Notes: generated from the sequence alone by a model not told the origin. 64,000 bases of DNA from Microbacterium sp. MPKO10 (GCF_026107415.2 NZ_JAPCHX010000006.1:186001-250000), one strand, 5' to 3'; positions 10,354 through 18,486 are shown, counted from the first letter of the stretch. A program made the numbers and translations.

Positions 10354-11064
10354 ATGAGCGTGTCTATGAATAAGGGTCATTGGTCAGAGTCGGTCGGCGT
10401 GTTCGATCTGGAGACAACAGGAATCGATGTGGCGACGAGTCGCATCGTCAGTGCGAACGTCAGCCTGCTCGATACCGACGGCAATGTCGTCTCTCGAACC
10501 GATTGGCTCGCCGACCCGGGTGTGCCGATTCCCGAGCAGGCGGCACGCGTCCACGGCATCACGACGGAGCACGCGCGGTCGTTGGGGCGCCCCGCTGCCG
10601 AGGTCGTGAGCGAGATCGTCGCCGCGCTGCGCGAGATCCTGGCGACCGGTGCCCCGATCGTCATCTATAACGCTCCCTACGACCTGAGCCTTCTGCGGCA
10701 CGAAGCGCTCCGGCACGGCGTTGCGCCCCTTGACGACCCGAGACCGGTCATCGACCCGCTCGTGATCGACAAGGCGGTCGACCGCTATCGCAAGGGCAAG
10801 CGCACGCTTGACGTCGTGTCTGCCCATTACGGGGTCGAACTGCGTGACGCGCACGAGGCGGCGTCGGATGCTGTCGCGGCAGGCCGTGTGGCGCAGGCGA
10901 TTGCTCGTGCGTACCCTCAGGCGCTCGCCATCGCCGCAGATGAGCTTCACGACATGCAGATCGGCTGGTGCGAAGCCCAGGCGCTGAGCTTTCAGACATA
11001 TATGCGCACTAAGCGCGGGCGCACCGACTTCGTGGCCTCTGGGGACTGGCCCGTACGCGTGTGA
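10354..11064 (+). CDS. DnaQ-like 3'-5' exonuclease (DEDDh)
   Basis: Stand-alone exonuclease of the DNA polymerase III epsilon superfamily, 236 residues. ExoI is FDLETTGID (Asp and Glu metal ligands), ExoII is YNAPYDLSLL, and ExoIII is H-E-A-A-S-D in RDAHEAASDAV. The C-terminal ~55 residues (to SGDWPVRV) are typical of actinobacterial orphans in this family. The role could be proofreading in trans, repair or RNA trimming. The start is uncertain: ATG 10354 has little leader, while GTG 10360 has AAGG seven bases before it. It follows treS by 39 bases, with no sign of a shared function. Confidence 0.88.
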   Translation: MSVSMNKGHWSESVGVFDLETTGIDVATSRIVSANVSLLDTDGNVVSRTDWLADPGVPIPEQAARVHGITTEHARSLGRPAAEVVSEIVAALREILATGAPIVIYNAPYDLSLLRHEALRHGVAPLDDPRPVIDPLVIDKAVDRYRKGKRTLDVVSAHYGVELRDAHEAASDAVAAGRVAQAIARAYPQALAIAADELHDMQIGWCEAQALSFQTYMRTKRGRTDFVASGDWPVRV

Positions 11065-11220
11065 CCCGAGCATGCACGTCAGCTGGGTACGACCCGGCCT
11101 GCTCGAAGCTGGTGCGCCAGGGCCGATGCGTGCGACAGGGCGTGCCTTCAACCAGTGCTCCCGGTGGCCGCGTGTCGCGGTCTCACGAGTCGTTGATGCG
11201 CGAATTGTTCGTCCGCACAG

Positions 11221-11259
11221 CACAATGGCCCGGCTCCACGAGGGAGCCGGGCCATTGTG
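11221..11259. terminator. Perfect 17-bp hairpin between exonuclease and rpmE2
   Basis: CACAATGGCCCGGCTCC at 11221-11237 pairs perfectly with 11243-11259 around the loop ACGAG. It lies 7 bases beyond the rpmE2 stop on the minus strand and about 155 bases past the exonuclease stop. No T-run follows on either strand, so this would be an intrinsic terminator lacking a U-tract, usable from both sides. The rest of 11065-11220 shows no convincing gene. Confidence 0.75.
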
Positions 11260-11266
11260 ATGTGGC

Positions 11267-11515
11267 TTACTTGCCGAAGTTCTTGAAGCGCTGGTTGAAC
11301 TTCTCGACACGGCCGGCCGAGTCGAGGATGCGCTGCTTGCCCGTGTAGAACGGGTGCGACTCGGACGAGATCTCAACGTCGATGACCGGGTACGTCTCAC
11401 CGTCGAGTTCGATGGTCTTGTCGCTCGACACTGTCGAACGCGTGAGGAACGTCGCGCCCGATGAGAGGTCGCGGAATACGACCGGTGCGTACTCGGGGTG
11501 AATGGCAGTCTTCAT
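11267..11515 (-). CDS. rpmE2: 50S ribosomal protein L31 type B
   Basis: Structural protein of the large ribosomal subunit, 82 residues starting [16 protein letters not shown] and ending with the family signature [13 protein letters not shown]. It lacks the four-Cys zinc ribbon of type A L31, which makes it the zinc-independent (C-minus) form. In several actinobacteria this paralogue is repressed by Zur when zinc is ample, but I see no recognisable Zur box here. AAGGA sits six bases before the ATG. The leader is about 85 bases from a possible -10 (TAAAGT) and carries a small hairpin. Gene neighbours are an ABC ATPase upstream and a strong hairpin downstream. Confidence 0.97.
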   Translation of the reverse strand: MKTAIHPEYAPVVFRDLSSGATFLTRSTVSSDKTIELDGETYPVIDVEISSESHPFYTGKQRILDSAGRVEKFNQRFKNFGK

Positions 11516-11549
11516 AAGAATTCCTTCGTCGTACAGAGATCAATTGCTC

Positions 11550-11573
11550 GTCTGCCGCGAGAAAAACGCAGAC
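11550..11573 (-). promoter_or_regulatory. Hairpin in rpmE2 5' leader
   Basis: GTCTGC at 11550-11555 and GCAGAC at 11568-11573 form a six-pair stem in the predicted rpmE2 leader, about 35 bases before the ATG. Leaders of L31 genes in several phyla carry structured autoregulatory elements, so this is a candidate, but the stem is short and could be chance. Confidence 0.3.
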
Positions 11574-11626
11574 AGAGAAGTCCAGGGCTTGCGCCAACGA
11601 CCTACTTTATCAGATTCTGGCGTGGC

Positions 11627-12409
11627 TTATCGCGCACGCGCCGCGAACCGGCCGTCAGTGTTGGTCAGCTCGATGGGCATTCCGAACGTCTCCGTCAAGG
11701 TCTGAGACGTCAGGGCCTCGGCGAGCGGGCCAGCCGCAACAATGCGACCCTCGCGCAGCAGGAGCGCGTGTGTAATGCCCGTCGGGATCTCCTCGACGTG
11801 GTGAGTGACCATCACGATCGCGGGCGCGTCTGCCGCTTGCGCATAGCCGCTGAGAAGCGCCAAAAGCTCCTCGCGGGCACCCAGATCGAGGCTGGCGGCG
11901 GGTTCGTCGAGCAGCAGCATCTCGGGGTCCGTCATGACCCCGCGGGCGATCTGCGCGCGCTTCTGCTCGCCATCGCTGAGCGTCCCGAAACGGCGGTCGG
12001 CGAGCTCATCGAGCTTCCACTCGGCAAGCACGCGGTGTGCGCGCTTCTCATCGAGCTGTTCATATGCTTCGTTCCAGCGGCCGGTGACGGAGTACGCGGC
12101 CGTCATGACGACGTTGAGCACGGTCTCGTCAAACGGGATTCGCTTGGCCATCGCGCTGGATGCAAAGCCGATCCGCGGGCGCAGTTCGAAGACATCGACC
12201 GAGCCGAGCTTCTCGTCGAGGATCGACACCTGACCGCGTGTCGGGTACATGAGGGTTGATGCGAGCTGGAGAAGCGTGGTCTTGCCTGCTCCGTTAGGGC
12301 CAAGGATGACCCACCGCTCCGCATCGTCCACTGTCCAGTCGACACCGTCGAGTATGGCTGTGCCATTGCGAACGACAGTGACACCGGTGAAATCAAGAAC
12401 CGTCGACAT
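11627..12409 (-). CDS. ABC transporter-type ATPase (single domain, orphan)
   Basis: ATP-binding cassette protein of 260 residues. Walker A is GPNGAGKTT, the Q-loop region reads RPRIGFASSAM, the signature is LSDGEQKRAQIARG (LSDGE rather than LSGGQ), Walker B is MLLLDEPAASLD, and the switch His is in VMVTHHVEE. No permease or substrate-binding gene is adjacent. The sequence style fits the YlmA/ModF-like cytoplasmic ATPases, whose role is not well defined. It is transcribed toward rpmE2 with 111 bases between them. The start is ATG 12409; serB begins divergently 116 bases away. Confidence 0.88.
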   Translation of the reverse strand: MSTVLDFTGVTVVRNGTAILDGVDWTVDDAERWVILGPNGAGKTTLLQLASTLMYPTRGQVSILDEKLGSVDVFELRPRIGFASSAMAKRIPFDETVLNVVMTAAYSVTGRWNEAYEQLDEKRAHRVLAEWKLDELADRRFGTLSDGEQKRAQIARGVMTDPEMLLLDEPAASLDLGAREELLALLSGYAQAADAPAIVMVTHHVEEIPTGITHALLLREGRIVAAGPLAEALTSQTLTETFGMPIELTNTDGRFAARAR

Positions 12410-12525
12410 ATCTCCAGCCTAACGGTCGTGGGAGCCTGTTCCCGCCCCGAGTGCACGACGAACGACGTGTCGTGCCATGATCAAAAGTGACCAGCTGTCA
12501 CCATCCCAAGGAGAACACCGTCACC

Positions 12526-13185
12526 ATGCCGCGAGAACTCGCTTCGCCCGCCCGATTCCTCGTCGTCCTCGACGCCGATTCCACGCTGATTCAGGATGAG
12601 GCGATCGAGCTGCTTGCCGACGAGGCGGGATCGACGGACCGAGTCGCCGCCGTCACGGAACGAGCCATGCGCGGCGAACTTGATTTTGCTGAGAGCCTGC
12701 GTGAGCGCGTCGCCACGCTTGAGGGCGTACCGGAATCTGTGTTTCCCCGCGTGGTGAGTCGGGTGCGCCCGACGCCGGGGGCGGAGCAGCTGATCGCCGG
12801 TGTCCATGCGGCAGGAGGTGCCGTGGGTGTCGTCTCGGGAGGCTTCCACGAGATCCTCGACACAGTCGCCGCCGACCTCGGTGTCGATGCGTGGCGCGCC
12901 AACCGACTGCAGATCGCGGACGGCACGCTCACCGGACTCGTCGACGGAGACATCGTCGACGCCGAGGCGAAGGCGACGGCTCTGCGCGCCTGGGCGGCCG
13001 CCGGCGAGGTTCCCCTCGCCCGCACGGTGGCGATCGGCGATGGCGCCAACGACCTCCGGATGATGGCCGTTGCGGGACTCAGCGTCGCGTTCAATGCGAA
13101 ACCCGCCGTCCGCGAAGCCGCCGACGTCGCGTGTGAGCGCGTGGATCTCAGCGACGTGCTCCCCCTGCTGGGGCTCCGCGGCTGA
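12526..13185 (+). CDS. serB: Phosphoserine phosphatase
   Basis: Hydrolyses O-phosphoserine to serine, the last step of serine synthesis. It is a HAD-superfamily enzyme of 219 residues: motif I is VLDADSTLIQDE with the nucleophile Asp, motif II lies in GVVSGGFHE, motif III includes the Lys of AEAKATAL, and motif IV is IGDGANDLRMM. This is the short, single-domain form without the N-terminal ACT domains seen in mycobacteria. The motif I sequence has DADST where DxDST is usual, which is consistent. AAGGAG lies 12 bases from the ATG, a long spacing. It converges with fabG, 6 bases apart. Confidence 0.92.
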   Translation: MPRELASPARFLVVLDADSTLIQDEAIELLADEAGSTDRVAAVTERAMRGELDFAESLRERVATLEGVPESVFPRVVSRVRPTPGAEQLIAGVHAAGGAVGVVSGGFHEILDTVAADLGVDAWRANRLQIADGTLTGLVDGDIVDAEAKATALRAWAAAGEVPLARTVAIGDGANDLRMMAVAGLSVAFNAKPAVREAADVACERVDLSDVLPLLGLRG

Positions 13186-13191
13186 TAAAGG

Positions 13192-13902
13192 TCAGTGCCC
13201 CATTCCGAGCCCGCCGTCGACCGGGATCACCGCTCCTGAGATGTACGCGGCGTCATCGCCCGCGATCCACGTCACGACTCGCGCCACCTCGTCCACCTGG
13301 GCAAACCGTCCCGCAGGGATGCGCTTCTTGTACTCGGCCTGTGTGTCCTCCGGCAGCTCGGCGGTCATGTCCGTCTGGATGAACCCCGGAGCGACCACGT
13401 TCGCGGTGATCCCGCGTGCGCCGAGTTCACGGGTGATGGAGCGCGCCATGCCGACCAGGCCGGCCTTTGACGACGCATAGTTGATCTGGCCGGCAGAACC
13501 CAGCAGGCCGACGACACTCGAAATCATCACAATGCGACCAAAACGGCCCTTCAACATTCCCTTGGATGCCCGTTTGACGACGCGGAACGTGCCGCCGAGG
13601 TTGGTGTCGACGACGTCATCGAAGTCCTCATCGCTCATGCGCATCATGAGGGTATCCCGGGTGATCCCCGCGTTCGCCACGACAACCTCGACGGGGCCGA
13701 GCTTCTCCTCAACCTCCGTATATGCGGCATCGATGCTGGCACTGTCGGTCACGTCGGCACGGACGGTCAGTGTCCCCTCCGGACCGTTGCCCGACCGCGC
13801 GGTGACAGCGACGCGGTGCCCTTCGGCGACGAACTGCTCGGCAATGGCGTATCCAATGCCTCGGTTGCCGCCGGTGACGAGAACGGTGCGCTGAGTTGTC
13901 AT
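13192..13902 (-). CDS. fabG: 3-oxoacyl-[ACP] reductase-like short-chain dehydrogenase
   Basis: NADPH-dependent reductase of beta-ketoacyl-ACP in fatty acid elongation, 236 residues. The cofactor site is TGGNRGIGYA, the NNAG-type motif is NAGITRD, and the catalytic Ser-Tyr-Lys triad lies in SSVVGLLGSAGQINYASSKAG. The C-terminus (DDAAYISGAVIPVDGGLGMGH) matches the FabG tail. The absence of neighbouring fab genes leaves room for another SDR role (compare mycobacterial MabA paralogues). It is divergent from the DUF3099 gene, with 72 bases between, and convergent with serB. Confidence 0.88.
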   Translation of the reverse strand: MTTQRTVLVTGGNRGIGYAIAEQFVAEGHRVAVTARSGNGPEGTLTVRADVTDSASIDAAYTEVEEKLGPVEVVVANAGITRDTLMMRMSDEDFDDVVDTNLGGTFRVVKRASKGMLKGRFGRIVMISSVVGLLGSAGQINYASSKAGLVGMARSITRELGARGITANVVAPGFIQTDMTAELPEDTQAEYKKRIPAGRFAQVDEVARVVTWIAGDDAAYISGAVIPVDGGLGMGH

Positions 13903-13974
13903 GGGTATCCAATCCGGAAAACGAGAAAGCGAAGTATCAGGTTACGAGCATACAAAAGACGTAGTCTGGAAGAG

Positions 13975-14289
13975 ATGAAGAACGCCTCGATCACTACCCT
14001 TGGGATGACTCCCGAAGAGGAGCGACACCGCCGAGTCGTCAAGTACTCGGTGGCGATGGGGATTCGTATGGTCTGCATCGTTCTCATGCTCTTCGCTCAT
14101 GGCTGGTGGCTTCTCGTCTTCGCGATCGGGGCGATCGCTCTTCCCTACATCGCCGTCGTCATTGCGAATACGCCGACAAGGACGTCCGCGGCCGTGGAAC
14201 GCCCAGGCGGCGTGATCGTTGCCCGCGAACCCGAGGTGGACGACCCGAGCAGCGGCGCTCAAGGACACGACCAGCACGAGGCATCGTGA
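13975..14289 (+). CDS. DUF3099 small membrane protein
   Basis: A 104-residue protein of an actinobacterial family of unknown function. It has a short cytoplasmic start (MKNASITTLGMTPEEERHRR), two closely spaced hydrophobic helices (about residues 27-42 and 45-65) and a polar tail rich in Pro, Glu and Asp. The conserved features seen are S-I-T near the start and the VKYSVAMGIRMVCI segment. GGAAGAG directly precedes the ATG. It is the first gene of a three-gene run with the small Cys-His protein and SURF1, all joined by 4-nt overlaps. This suggests a role around respiratory membrane assembly (inference). Confidence 0.8.
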   Translation: MKNASITTLGMTPEEERHRRVVKYSVAMGIRMVCIVLMLFAHGWWLLVFAIGAIALPYIAVVIANTPTRTSAAVERPGGVIVAREPEVDDPSSGAQGHDQHEAS

Positions 14290-14510
14290 TCGGAATTGGC
14301 GCCGAGCCAGGCGCTCGAGAATGCTCGCGCGCCGGGTGCCGGGAGACCGCGAGCTGGCTGATCGGCTGGCGCAATCCGCGCATTCACTCGGCCGACCGCG
14401 AGAAGATCTGGCTCGCCTGTGATGAGCATGTCGACTACCTGCGCGATTTTCTTGAGGCACGCAGCTTCCCCGTCGCCGTGCGCGCGTTCAGCGAGGACGA
14501 CGAGCAATGA
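14286..14510 (+). CDS. Small Cys/His-containing actinobacterial protein (74 aa)
   Basis: A conserved-looking 74-residue protein. It begins at GTG 14286, overlapping the DUF3099 stop by 4 nt, and ends overlapping the SURF1 start by 4 nt. It contains C-S-R-A-G-C near the start and W-L-A-C-D-E-H after the middle, a potential C-x4-C...C-x2-H metal site, followed by a helix (LRDFLEARSFP). I recall similar short actinobacterial proteins near cytochrome and SURF1 genes, some carrying misleading names, but none with a known function. Coupling to SURF1 suggests a copper/heme-oxidase assembly connection (inference only). Confidence 0.72.
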   Translation: MIGIGAEPGARECSRAGCRETASWLIGWRNPRIHSADREKIWLACDEHVDYLRDFLEARSFPVAVRAFSEDDEQ

Positions 14511-15352
14511 CGAGGCACTGGTCCTTTGCATTCAGCTGGCGTTGGGGCGGGTACCTCGCAGTCGCCATCGTGTTTGCCGTCGTGTGCGGGTTCCTCTCGA
14601 ACTGGCAGGTCAGCAGACTGCATGAGAAGGAGCAGATTCAAGCGCTCGTCGACAGGAACTGGAGTGCAGATCCGGTCCCGCTCGACGAGATCGTTCCGGA
14701 TCGCACGACCTTCGACGATTCGCATGAATATCAGCCGGTGAGCATGACGGGCGAATACCTCGTCGATGACCAAGTGTTGGTGCGCAACCGGCCGCGATCG
14801 GGCAAGCCGGGATTCGAGGTCATCACGCCTCTCCGGCTCGACTCCGGTGCGATCTTCATGGTGGACCGCGGGTGGGTCCCCACCGGCAACGAGCAGGACC
14901 ACCCCGACAGCATCCCCGCTCCCCCAGACGGCACCGTCACGGTCGTCGCCCGAGTGAAGCCGGGCGAGCCGGAACTCCCCGGGCGGTCAGCGAGCGGTGA
15001 CCAGATCGCGACGATCCACCTGCCGGACCTCGCCTCACGGGTCGGCGGCGACAGCTACACCGGAGCATACGGTCTGCTGGTCTCCGAGAGCCCGGAGCCA
15101 TCCGACGCCAGACCCCTGGCGGCGTTCCAGCCTGAGGTTAACGAGGGAATGCACCTGTCGTACGCGATTCAGTGGGTGATCTTCGCACTGCTGGCATTCG
15201 CCTTCCTCGGCTACGCCATCCGGCAGGAATACCGGCTGCGCAACGCTGACGACCCGCGTGTGCGCGAGTCCGAGGAGCGCCGTGAGCGCAAGCGCCGCGA
15301 AAAGCGGACGGATGCTGACGTCGAAGACGAGCTTCTCGACAGCGTCCGCTGA
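14507..15352 (+). CDS. SURF1 family cytochrome c oxidase assembly protein
   Basis: Assembly factor for haem-copper terminal oxidase (heme A delivery to subunit I), 281 residues. Topology is typical: a first membrane helix at about residues 13-32 with the SNWQ-R-LHEKE region, a large outside domain with LVRNRPRSGKPGFEVITPL and the MVDRGWVP signature, then a second helix near residues 215-235 (HLSYAIQWVIFALLAFAFL). A basic, charged C-terminal tail of about 40 residues faces the cytoplasm. The start overlaps the small Cys-His gene. ctaA and ctaB for heme A lie about 6 kb downstream. It converges with the ABC-F gene, 3 bases apart. Confidence 0.92.
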   Translation: MTRHWSFAFSWRWGGYLAVAIVFAVVCGFLSNWQVSRLHEKEQIQALVDRNWSADPVPLDEIVPDRTTFDDSHEYQPVSMTGEYLVDDQVLVRNRPRSGKPGFEVITPLRLDSGAIFMVDRGWVPTGNEQDHPDSIPAPPDGTVTVVARVKPGEPELPGRSASGDQIATIHLPDLASRVGGDSYTGAYGLLVSESPEPSDARPLAAFQPEVNEGMHLSYAIQWVIFALLAFAFLGYAIRQEYRLRNADDPRVRESEERRERKRREKRTDADVEDELLDSVR

Positions 15353-15355
15353 GGC

Positions 15356-16954
15356 TCACGCCAGCGAGACGAGCTCGGCGTAGTCCTTCGTCCACAAGTC
15401 TTCAACGCCGTCGGGCATGATGAGGACGCGTTCGGGGCTGAGCGCCTCGACGGCTCCCTCGTCGTGGCTGACGAGAATGACCGACCCCTCATAGTGCGCG
15501 AGGGCGTCGAGGATCTCGGCACGGCTGGCCGGGTCGAGGTTGTTCGTCGGCTCATCGAGGAGCAGAACGTTGGCTCCCGAGACGACGATCATCGCGAGGG
15601 CCAGACGTGTCTTCTCCCCGCCCGAGAGCACCCCGGCAGGCTTGAGCACGTCGTCGCCGGTGAACAGGAAGGAACCCAGAACACGGCGCCCTTCGGTCTC
15701 TGTCAAGTGCGGAGAGGCAGACATCATGTTCTGCAGCACACTGCGTGACACGTCGATCGTCTCGTGCTCCTGCGCGTAGTAACCGACGCGCAGACCATGC
15801 CCAGCCTCGATCACGCCCGTGTCCGGTTCGTCCACTCCCGCGAGAACACGGAGCATCGTGGTCTTTCCCGCACCGTTGAGCCCGAGAATGACGACGCGTG
15901 AGCCGCGGTCGATCGCGAGGTCGACGGCGCTGAACACTTCGAGCGACCCATAGCTCTTGCTGAGTCCCTTGCCCATGAGCGGCGTTCGCCCGCATGCCGC
16001 TGGCTTCGGGAAACGCAGTTTGGCCACGCGGTCTGCCTGACGCACCTCTTCCAGGCCGGAGAGCATTTTTTCGGCGCGCGCCACCATCTGATGCGCGGCG
16101 GCGGCCTTCGACGCCTTAGCCCCGAACTTTGCTGCCTGCTGCTGCAGAGCCGATGCCTTCTTCTCGGCGTTGGCGCGCTCCTTCTTGCGACGCTCCTGGT
16201 CAGCTTCGCGCTGGCGCTGGTAGTTCTTCCAGTTCATGTTGTAGATGTCGATCGTCGTGCGATTGGCATCCAGGTAGAACACACGGTTGACGGTTTCCCC
16301 GACGATATCGACGTCGTGGCTGATCACGATGAATCCGCCGTTGTAGCTGCGCAGAAACTCCCGCAGCCAGACGATGGAATCGGCGTCGAGGTGGTTCGTC
16401 GGCTCATCGAGGATCATCGTCTCAGCATCCGAGAAGAGAATGCGGGCCAGCTCGATGCGACGGCGCTGGCCGCCCGAGAGCGTCTTCAATTGCTGGTCGA
16501 GGATGCGGTCGGGCAGGTTCAGATTGCTGGCGATCGACGCAGCCTCGGCTTCGGCCGCGTACCCGCCGAGAACGTTGAATCGCTCCTCGAGGCGAGAGTA
16601 CTTTTTCATGGCGGCGTCACTTGCGGCGGCGTCCGTGCTGGCCATCGCCTCGGTTGCGCGCCGCATGCCATCGACGAGGTCGCCGATGCCGCGCGCATTC
16701 AGAATGCGGGTGCGCGCCGTTTCTTCCGGGTCTCCTGACCGCGGGTCTTGGGGAAGGTAGCCGAGCTCCCCCGACCGTTCGACGGTGCCTTCGTTGGCGA
16801 GCAGATCGCCAGCGAGAACCTTGGTGAGCGTTGTCTTTCCCGCGCCGTTGCGGCCGACGAGGCCGATCTTATCGCCGGGCTGCACGCGAAAGCTGACATT
16901 CTGCATCAGCACGCGCGCTCCGACGCGGATCTCGAGATCCTGGACGTTCAGCAC
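15356..16954 (-). CDS. ABC-F family ribosome-associated ATPase
   Basis: Two ATP-binding cassettes in one soluble chain of 532 residues. Walker A sites are GRNGAGKTT (about 35) and GLNGAGKTT (about 345), signatures are LSGGQRRR and LSGGEKTR, and Walker B sites end MILDEPTNHLD and LLLDEPTNNLD. A long basic linker (about 235-290, rich in Lys, Arg and Ala) is the P-site tRNA-interaction motif typical of ABC-F. These proteins release stalled ribosomes or give antibiotic resistance; the linker is not of a recognisable resistance subtype. It converges with SURF1 and lies downstream of the suf operon, separated by a strong hairpin. Confidence 0.92.
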   Translation of the reverse strand: MLNVQDLEIRVGARVLMQNVSFRVQPGDKIGLVGRNGAGKTTLTKVLAGDLLANEGTVERSGELGYLPQDPRSGDPEETARTRILNARGIGDLVDGMRRATEAMASTDAAASDAAMKKYSRLEERFNVLGGYAAEAEAASIASNLNLPDRILDQQLKTLSGGQRRRIELARILFSDAETMILDEPTNHLDADSIVWLREFLRSYNGGFIVISHDVDIVGETVNRVFYLDANRTTIDIYNMNWKNYQRQREADQERRKKERANAEKKASALQQQAAKFGAKASKAAAAHQMVARAEKMLSGLEEVRQADRVAKLRFPKPAACGRTPLMGKGLSKSYGSLEVFSAVDLAIDRGSRVVILGLNGAGKTTMLRVLAGVDEPDTGVIEAGHGLRVGYYAQEHETIDVSRSVLQNMMSASPHLTETEGRRVLGSFLFTGDDVLKPAGVLSGGEKTRLALAMIVVSGANVLLLDEPTNNLDPASRAEILDALAHYEGSVILVSHDEGAVEALSPERVLIMPDGVEDLWTKDYAELVSLA

Positions 16955-17003
16955 GAGGGATTCCGTTCTCCCGGAGGGACCGGGTGAGAGTAGTGGTGGA
17001 CAG

Positions 17004-17043
17004 CGTCATGGCTCGGCTCCCTTGCTGGAGCCGAGCCATGACG
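17004..17043. terminator. Perfect 17-bp hairpin at the end of the suf operon
   Basis: CGTCATGGCTCGGCTCC at 17004-17020 pairs with 17027-17043 around the six-base loop CTTGCT. It starts 13 bases after the stop of the DUF59 gene (minus strand) and should end the suf transcript. No T-run follows. The inner sequence resembles that of the hairpin at 11221 (both end GGCTCC before the loop). Confidence 0.8.
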
Positions 17044-17056
17044 TGGTGTATGTCGT

Positions 17057-17386
17057 TCAGATGGCGAAGCCGAGGGCCCGCATCATGTCACGACCATCGT
17101 CTGTGATCCGTTCGGGACCCCATGGCGGCATCCACACCCAGTTGATGCGGAACGCATCGACAACGTCGCTGAGAGACTCGGCAACCTGCTGCTCGATGAC
17201 GTCCGTCAGCGGACAGCCGGCGCTCGTCAGCGTCATATGGATGATCAGGGAATCCGTTTCGTCATCCCATCCGAGATCGTAAATCAGGCCGAGGTCGACA
17301 ATGTTGACCCCGAGCTCGGGATCCATGACGTCCTTCAGGGCCTCTTCGACCTCGTCGAACTTCTGAGGATTGAGCGTTGTGACCAT
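17057..17386 (-). CDS. DUF59/MIP18-type Fe-S assembly protein (SufT-like)
   Basis: Small maturation factor of the Suf system, 109 residues. It carries the DUF59 core: the DPELGVNIVDLGLIYDL stretch, the exposed Cys in TSAGCPLTD, and the W-x-P-P-W segment in VWMPPWGPERI. Homologues help pass Fe-S clusters to target enzymes. It is the last gene of the suf operon, beginning 4 bases after the sufC stop, with no real ribosome site, so translation is presumably coupled. A perfect hairpin follows. Confidence 0.9.
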   Translation of the reverse strand: MVTTLNPQKFDEVEEALKDVMDPELGVNIVDLGLIYDLGWDDETDSLIIHMTLTSAGCPLTDVIEQQVAESLSDVVDAFRINWVWMPPWGPERITDDGRDMMRALGFAI

Positions 17387-17390
17387 ACCG

Positions 17391-18155
17391 TTATGATACG
17401 GCGGTTTCTGTCAAGAAGCGATCATAGCCTTCATCTTCAAGACGCTCTGCCAGTTCGGGGCCACCCTCTTCGGCAACGCGTCCGTCAACGAACACGTGCA
17501 CGAAATCGGGCTTGATGTAGCGCAGGATGCGCGTGTAGTGCGTGATGAGCAGCACACCGAGGCCGGTGTTGCTCTTCGCACGATTCACGCCTTCCGAGAC
17601 CACACGCAGCGCGTCGACGTCGAGACCGGAGTCCGTCTCGTCGAGAACCGCGAAGGCCGGCTTGAGCAGTTCGAGCTGGAGAATCTCGTTGCGCTTCTTC
17701 TCACCGCCGGAGAATCCCTCGTTCACATTGCGCGCGGCAAAGCTGGGGTCCATGCGGAGGTTCTCCATCGACGTCTTCATGTCTTTCATCCAGCCACGGA
17801 TTGCCGGTGCTTCTCCGTCGAGCGCTGTCTTCGCGGTGCGCAGGAAGTTGGTGACGGTGACGCCGGGGATCTCGACCGGGTACTGCATGGCGAGGAACAG
17901 GCCCGCGCGTGCGCGCTCGTCGACGGACATCGCGAGAATATCTTCTCCGTCGAGCGTGATGGTGCCCGAGTCGACGGTGTACTTGGGGTGGCCGGCGATT
18001 GTATAGGCAAGAGTCGACTTGCCTGAGCCGTTCGGCCCCATGATGGCGTGGGTCTCATCGCTCTTGATGGTGAGGTCGACGCCCTTGAGGATGGGCTTGT
18101 TTCCCTGATCGGTATCGACGCTGACGTGCAGGTCGCGGATCTCGATGACTGACAT
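17391..18155 (-). CDS. sufC: Fe-S cluster assembly ATPase SufC
   Basis: ABC-type ATPase of the SufBCD scaffold, 254 residues; ATP hydrolysis drives the conformational change of SufB-SufD that permits cluster assembly. Walker A is GPNGSGKSTLAY, the signature is the SufC-type FSGGEKKRNEILQ, Walker B is FAVLDETDSGLD (Glu-Thr in place of Glu-Pro, as in SufC), and the switch His is in LLITHYTRIL. Its place between the Rieske gene and the DUF59 gene, with 3-4 base gaps, shows an operon. Length and motifs are normal. Confidence 0.97.
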   Translation of the reverse strand: MSVIEIRDLHVSVDTDQGNKPILKGVDLTIKSDETHAIMGPNGSGKSTLAYTIAGHPKYTVDSGTITLDGEDILAMSVDERARAGLFLAMQYPVEIPGVTVTNFLRTAKTALDGEAPAIRGWMKDMKTSMENLRMDPSFAARNVNEGFSGGEKKRNEILQLELLKPAFAVLDETDSGLDVDALRVVSEGVNRAKSNTGLGVLLITHYTRILRYIKPDFVHVFVDGRVAEEGGPELAERLEDEGYDRFLTETAVS

Positions 18156-18158
18156 GGG

Positions 18159-18485
18159 CTAAATCTCTTTCGTTACGTTCGGGTCTATGAAGATGGAGCC
18201 GTCGATGATCTCGACGGGGTACACGGGGACGGGCTCGTAGGCCGGAAGCGTCAGAGGCTTTCCCGTGGTGAGTGAGAACTGTGAACCGTGCGCCCAGCAC
18301 TCCAGGGTTCCGTCTTCGACGAAGCCCTCTGACAGCGAGATATCGCCGTGGGTGCAGGTGTCGCCGATCGCGTGCACATCGCCTGATGAGTCGAGCACGA
18401 CAGCAATCGGGACACCGTCAAGCACGCAGCGTTTCGCCTCGTCGACGGTCAGTTCACTGAGTTCGCAAGCTTTGACAGATGCCAC
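18159..18485 (-). CDS. Rieske [2Fe-2S] ferredoxin within the suf operon
   Basis: Small Rieske protein of 108 residues, like the ferredoxin subunits of ring-hydroxylating oxygenases or NirD. The cluster ligands are C-T-H in GDTCTHGDISL and C-W-A-H in LECWAHGSQF. No oxygenase is encoded nearby; the conserved place in actinobacterial suf operons suggests electron supply for cluster synthesis (inference). GTG 18485 begins one base after the sufD stop; the frame is open upstream to 18761 but only in sufD antiphase. GGGAG lies about 12 bases before the start. Confidence 0.92.
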   Translation of the reverse strand: MASVKACELSELTVDEAKRCVLDGVPIAVVLDSSGDVHAIGDTCTHGDISLSEGFVEDGTLECWAHGSQFSLTTGKPLTLPAYEPVPVYPVEIIDGSIFIDPNVTKEI

Positions 18486-18486
18486 G

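Noticed and set aside
11065-11220. SRP RNA or other structural RNA in the exonuclease-rpmE2 gap
   Set aside because: No GGAA tetraloop helix or other signature of SRP RNA, 6S RNA or RNase P RNA is visible.
11061-11348. Open frame of 95 codons after the exonuclease
   Set aside because: It runs across the terminator hairpin and antisense into rpmE2, and its composition is not protein-like.
15356-16954. Antibiotic-resistance ABC-F
   Set aside because: The linker is of generic length and nothing identifies a resistance subtype; a housekeeping role is more likely.
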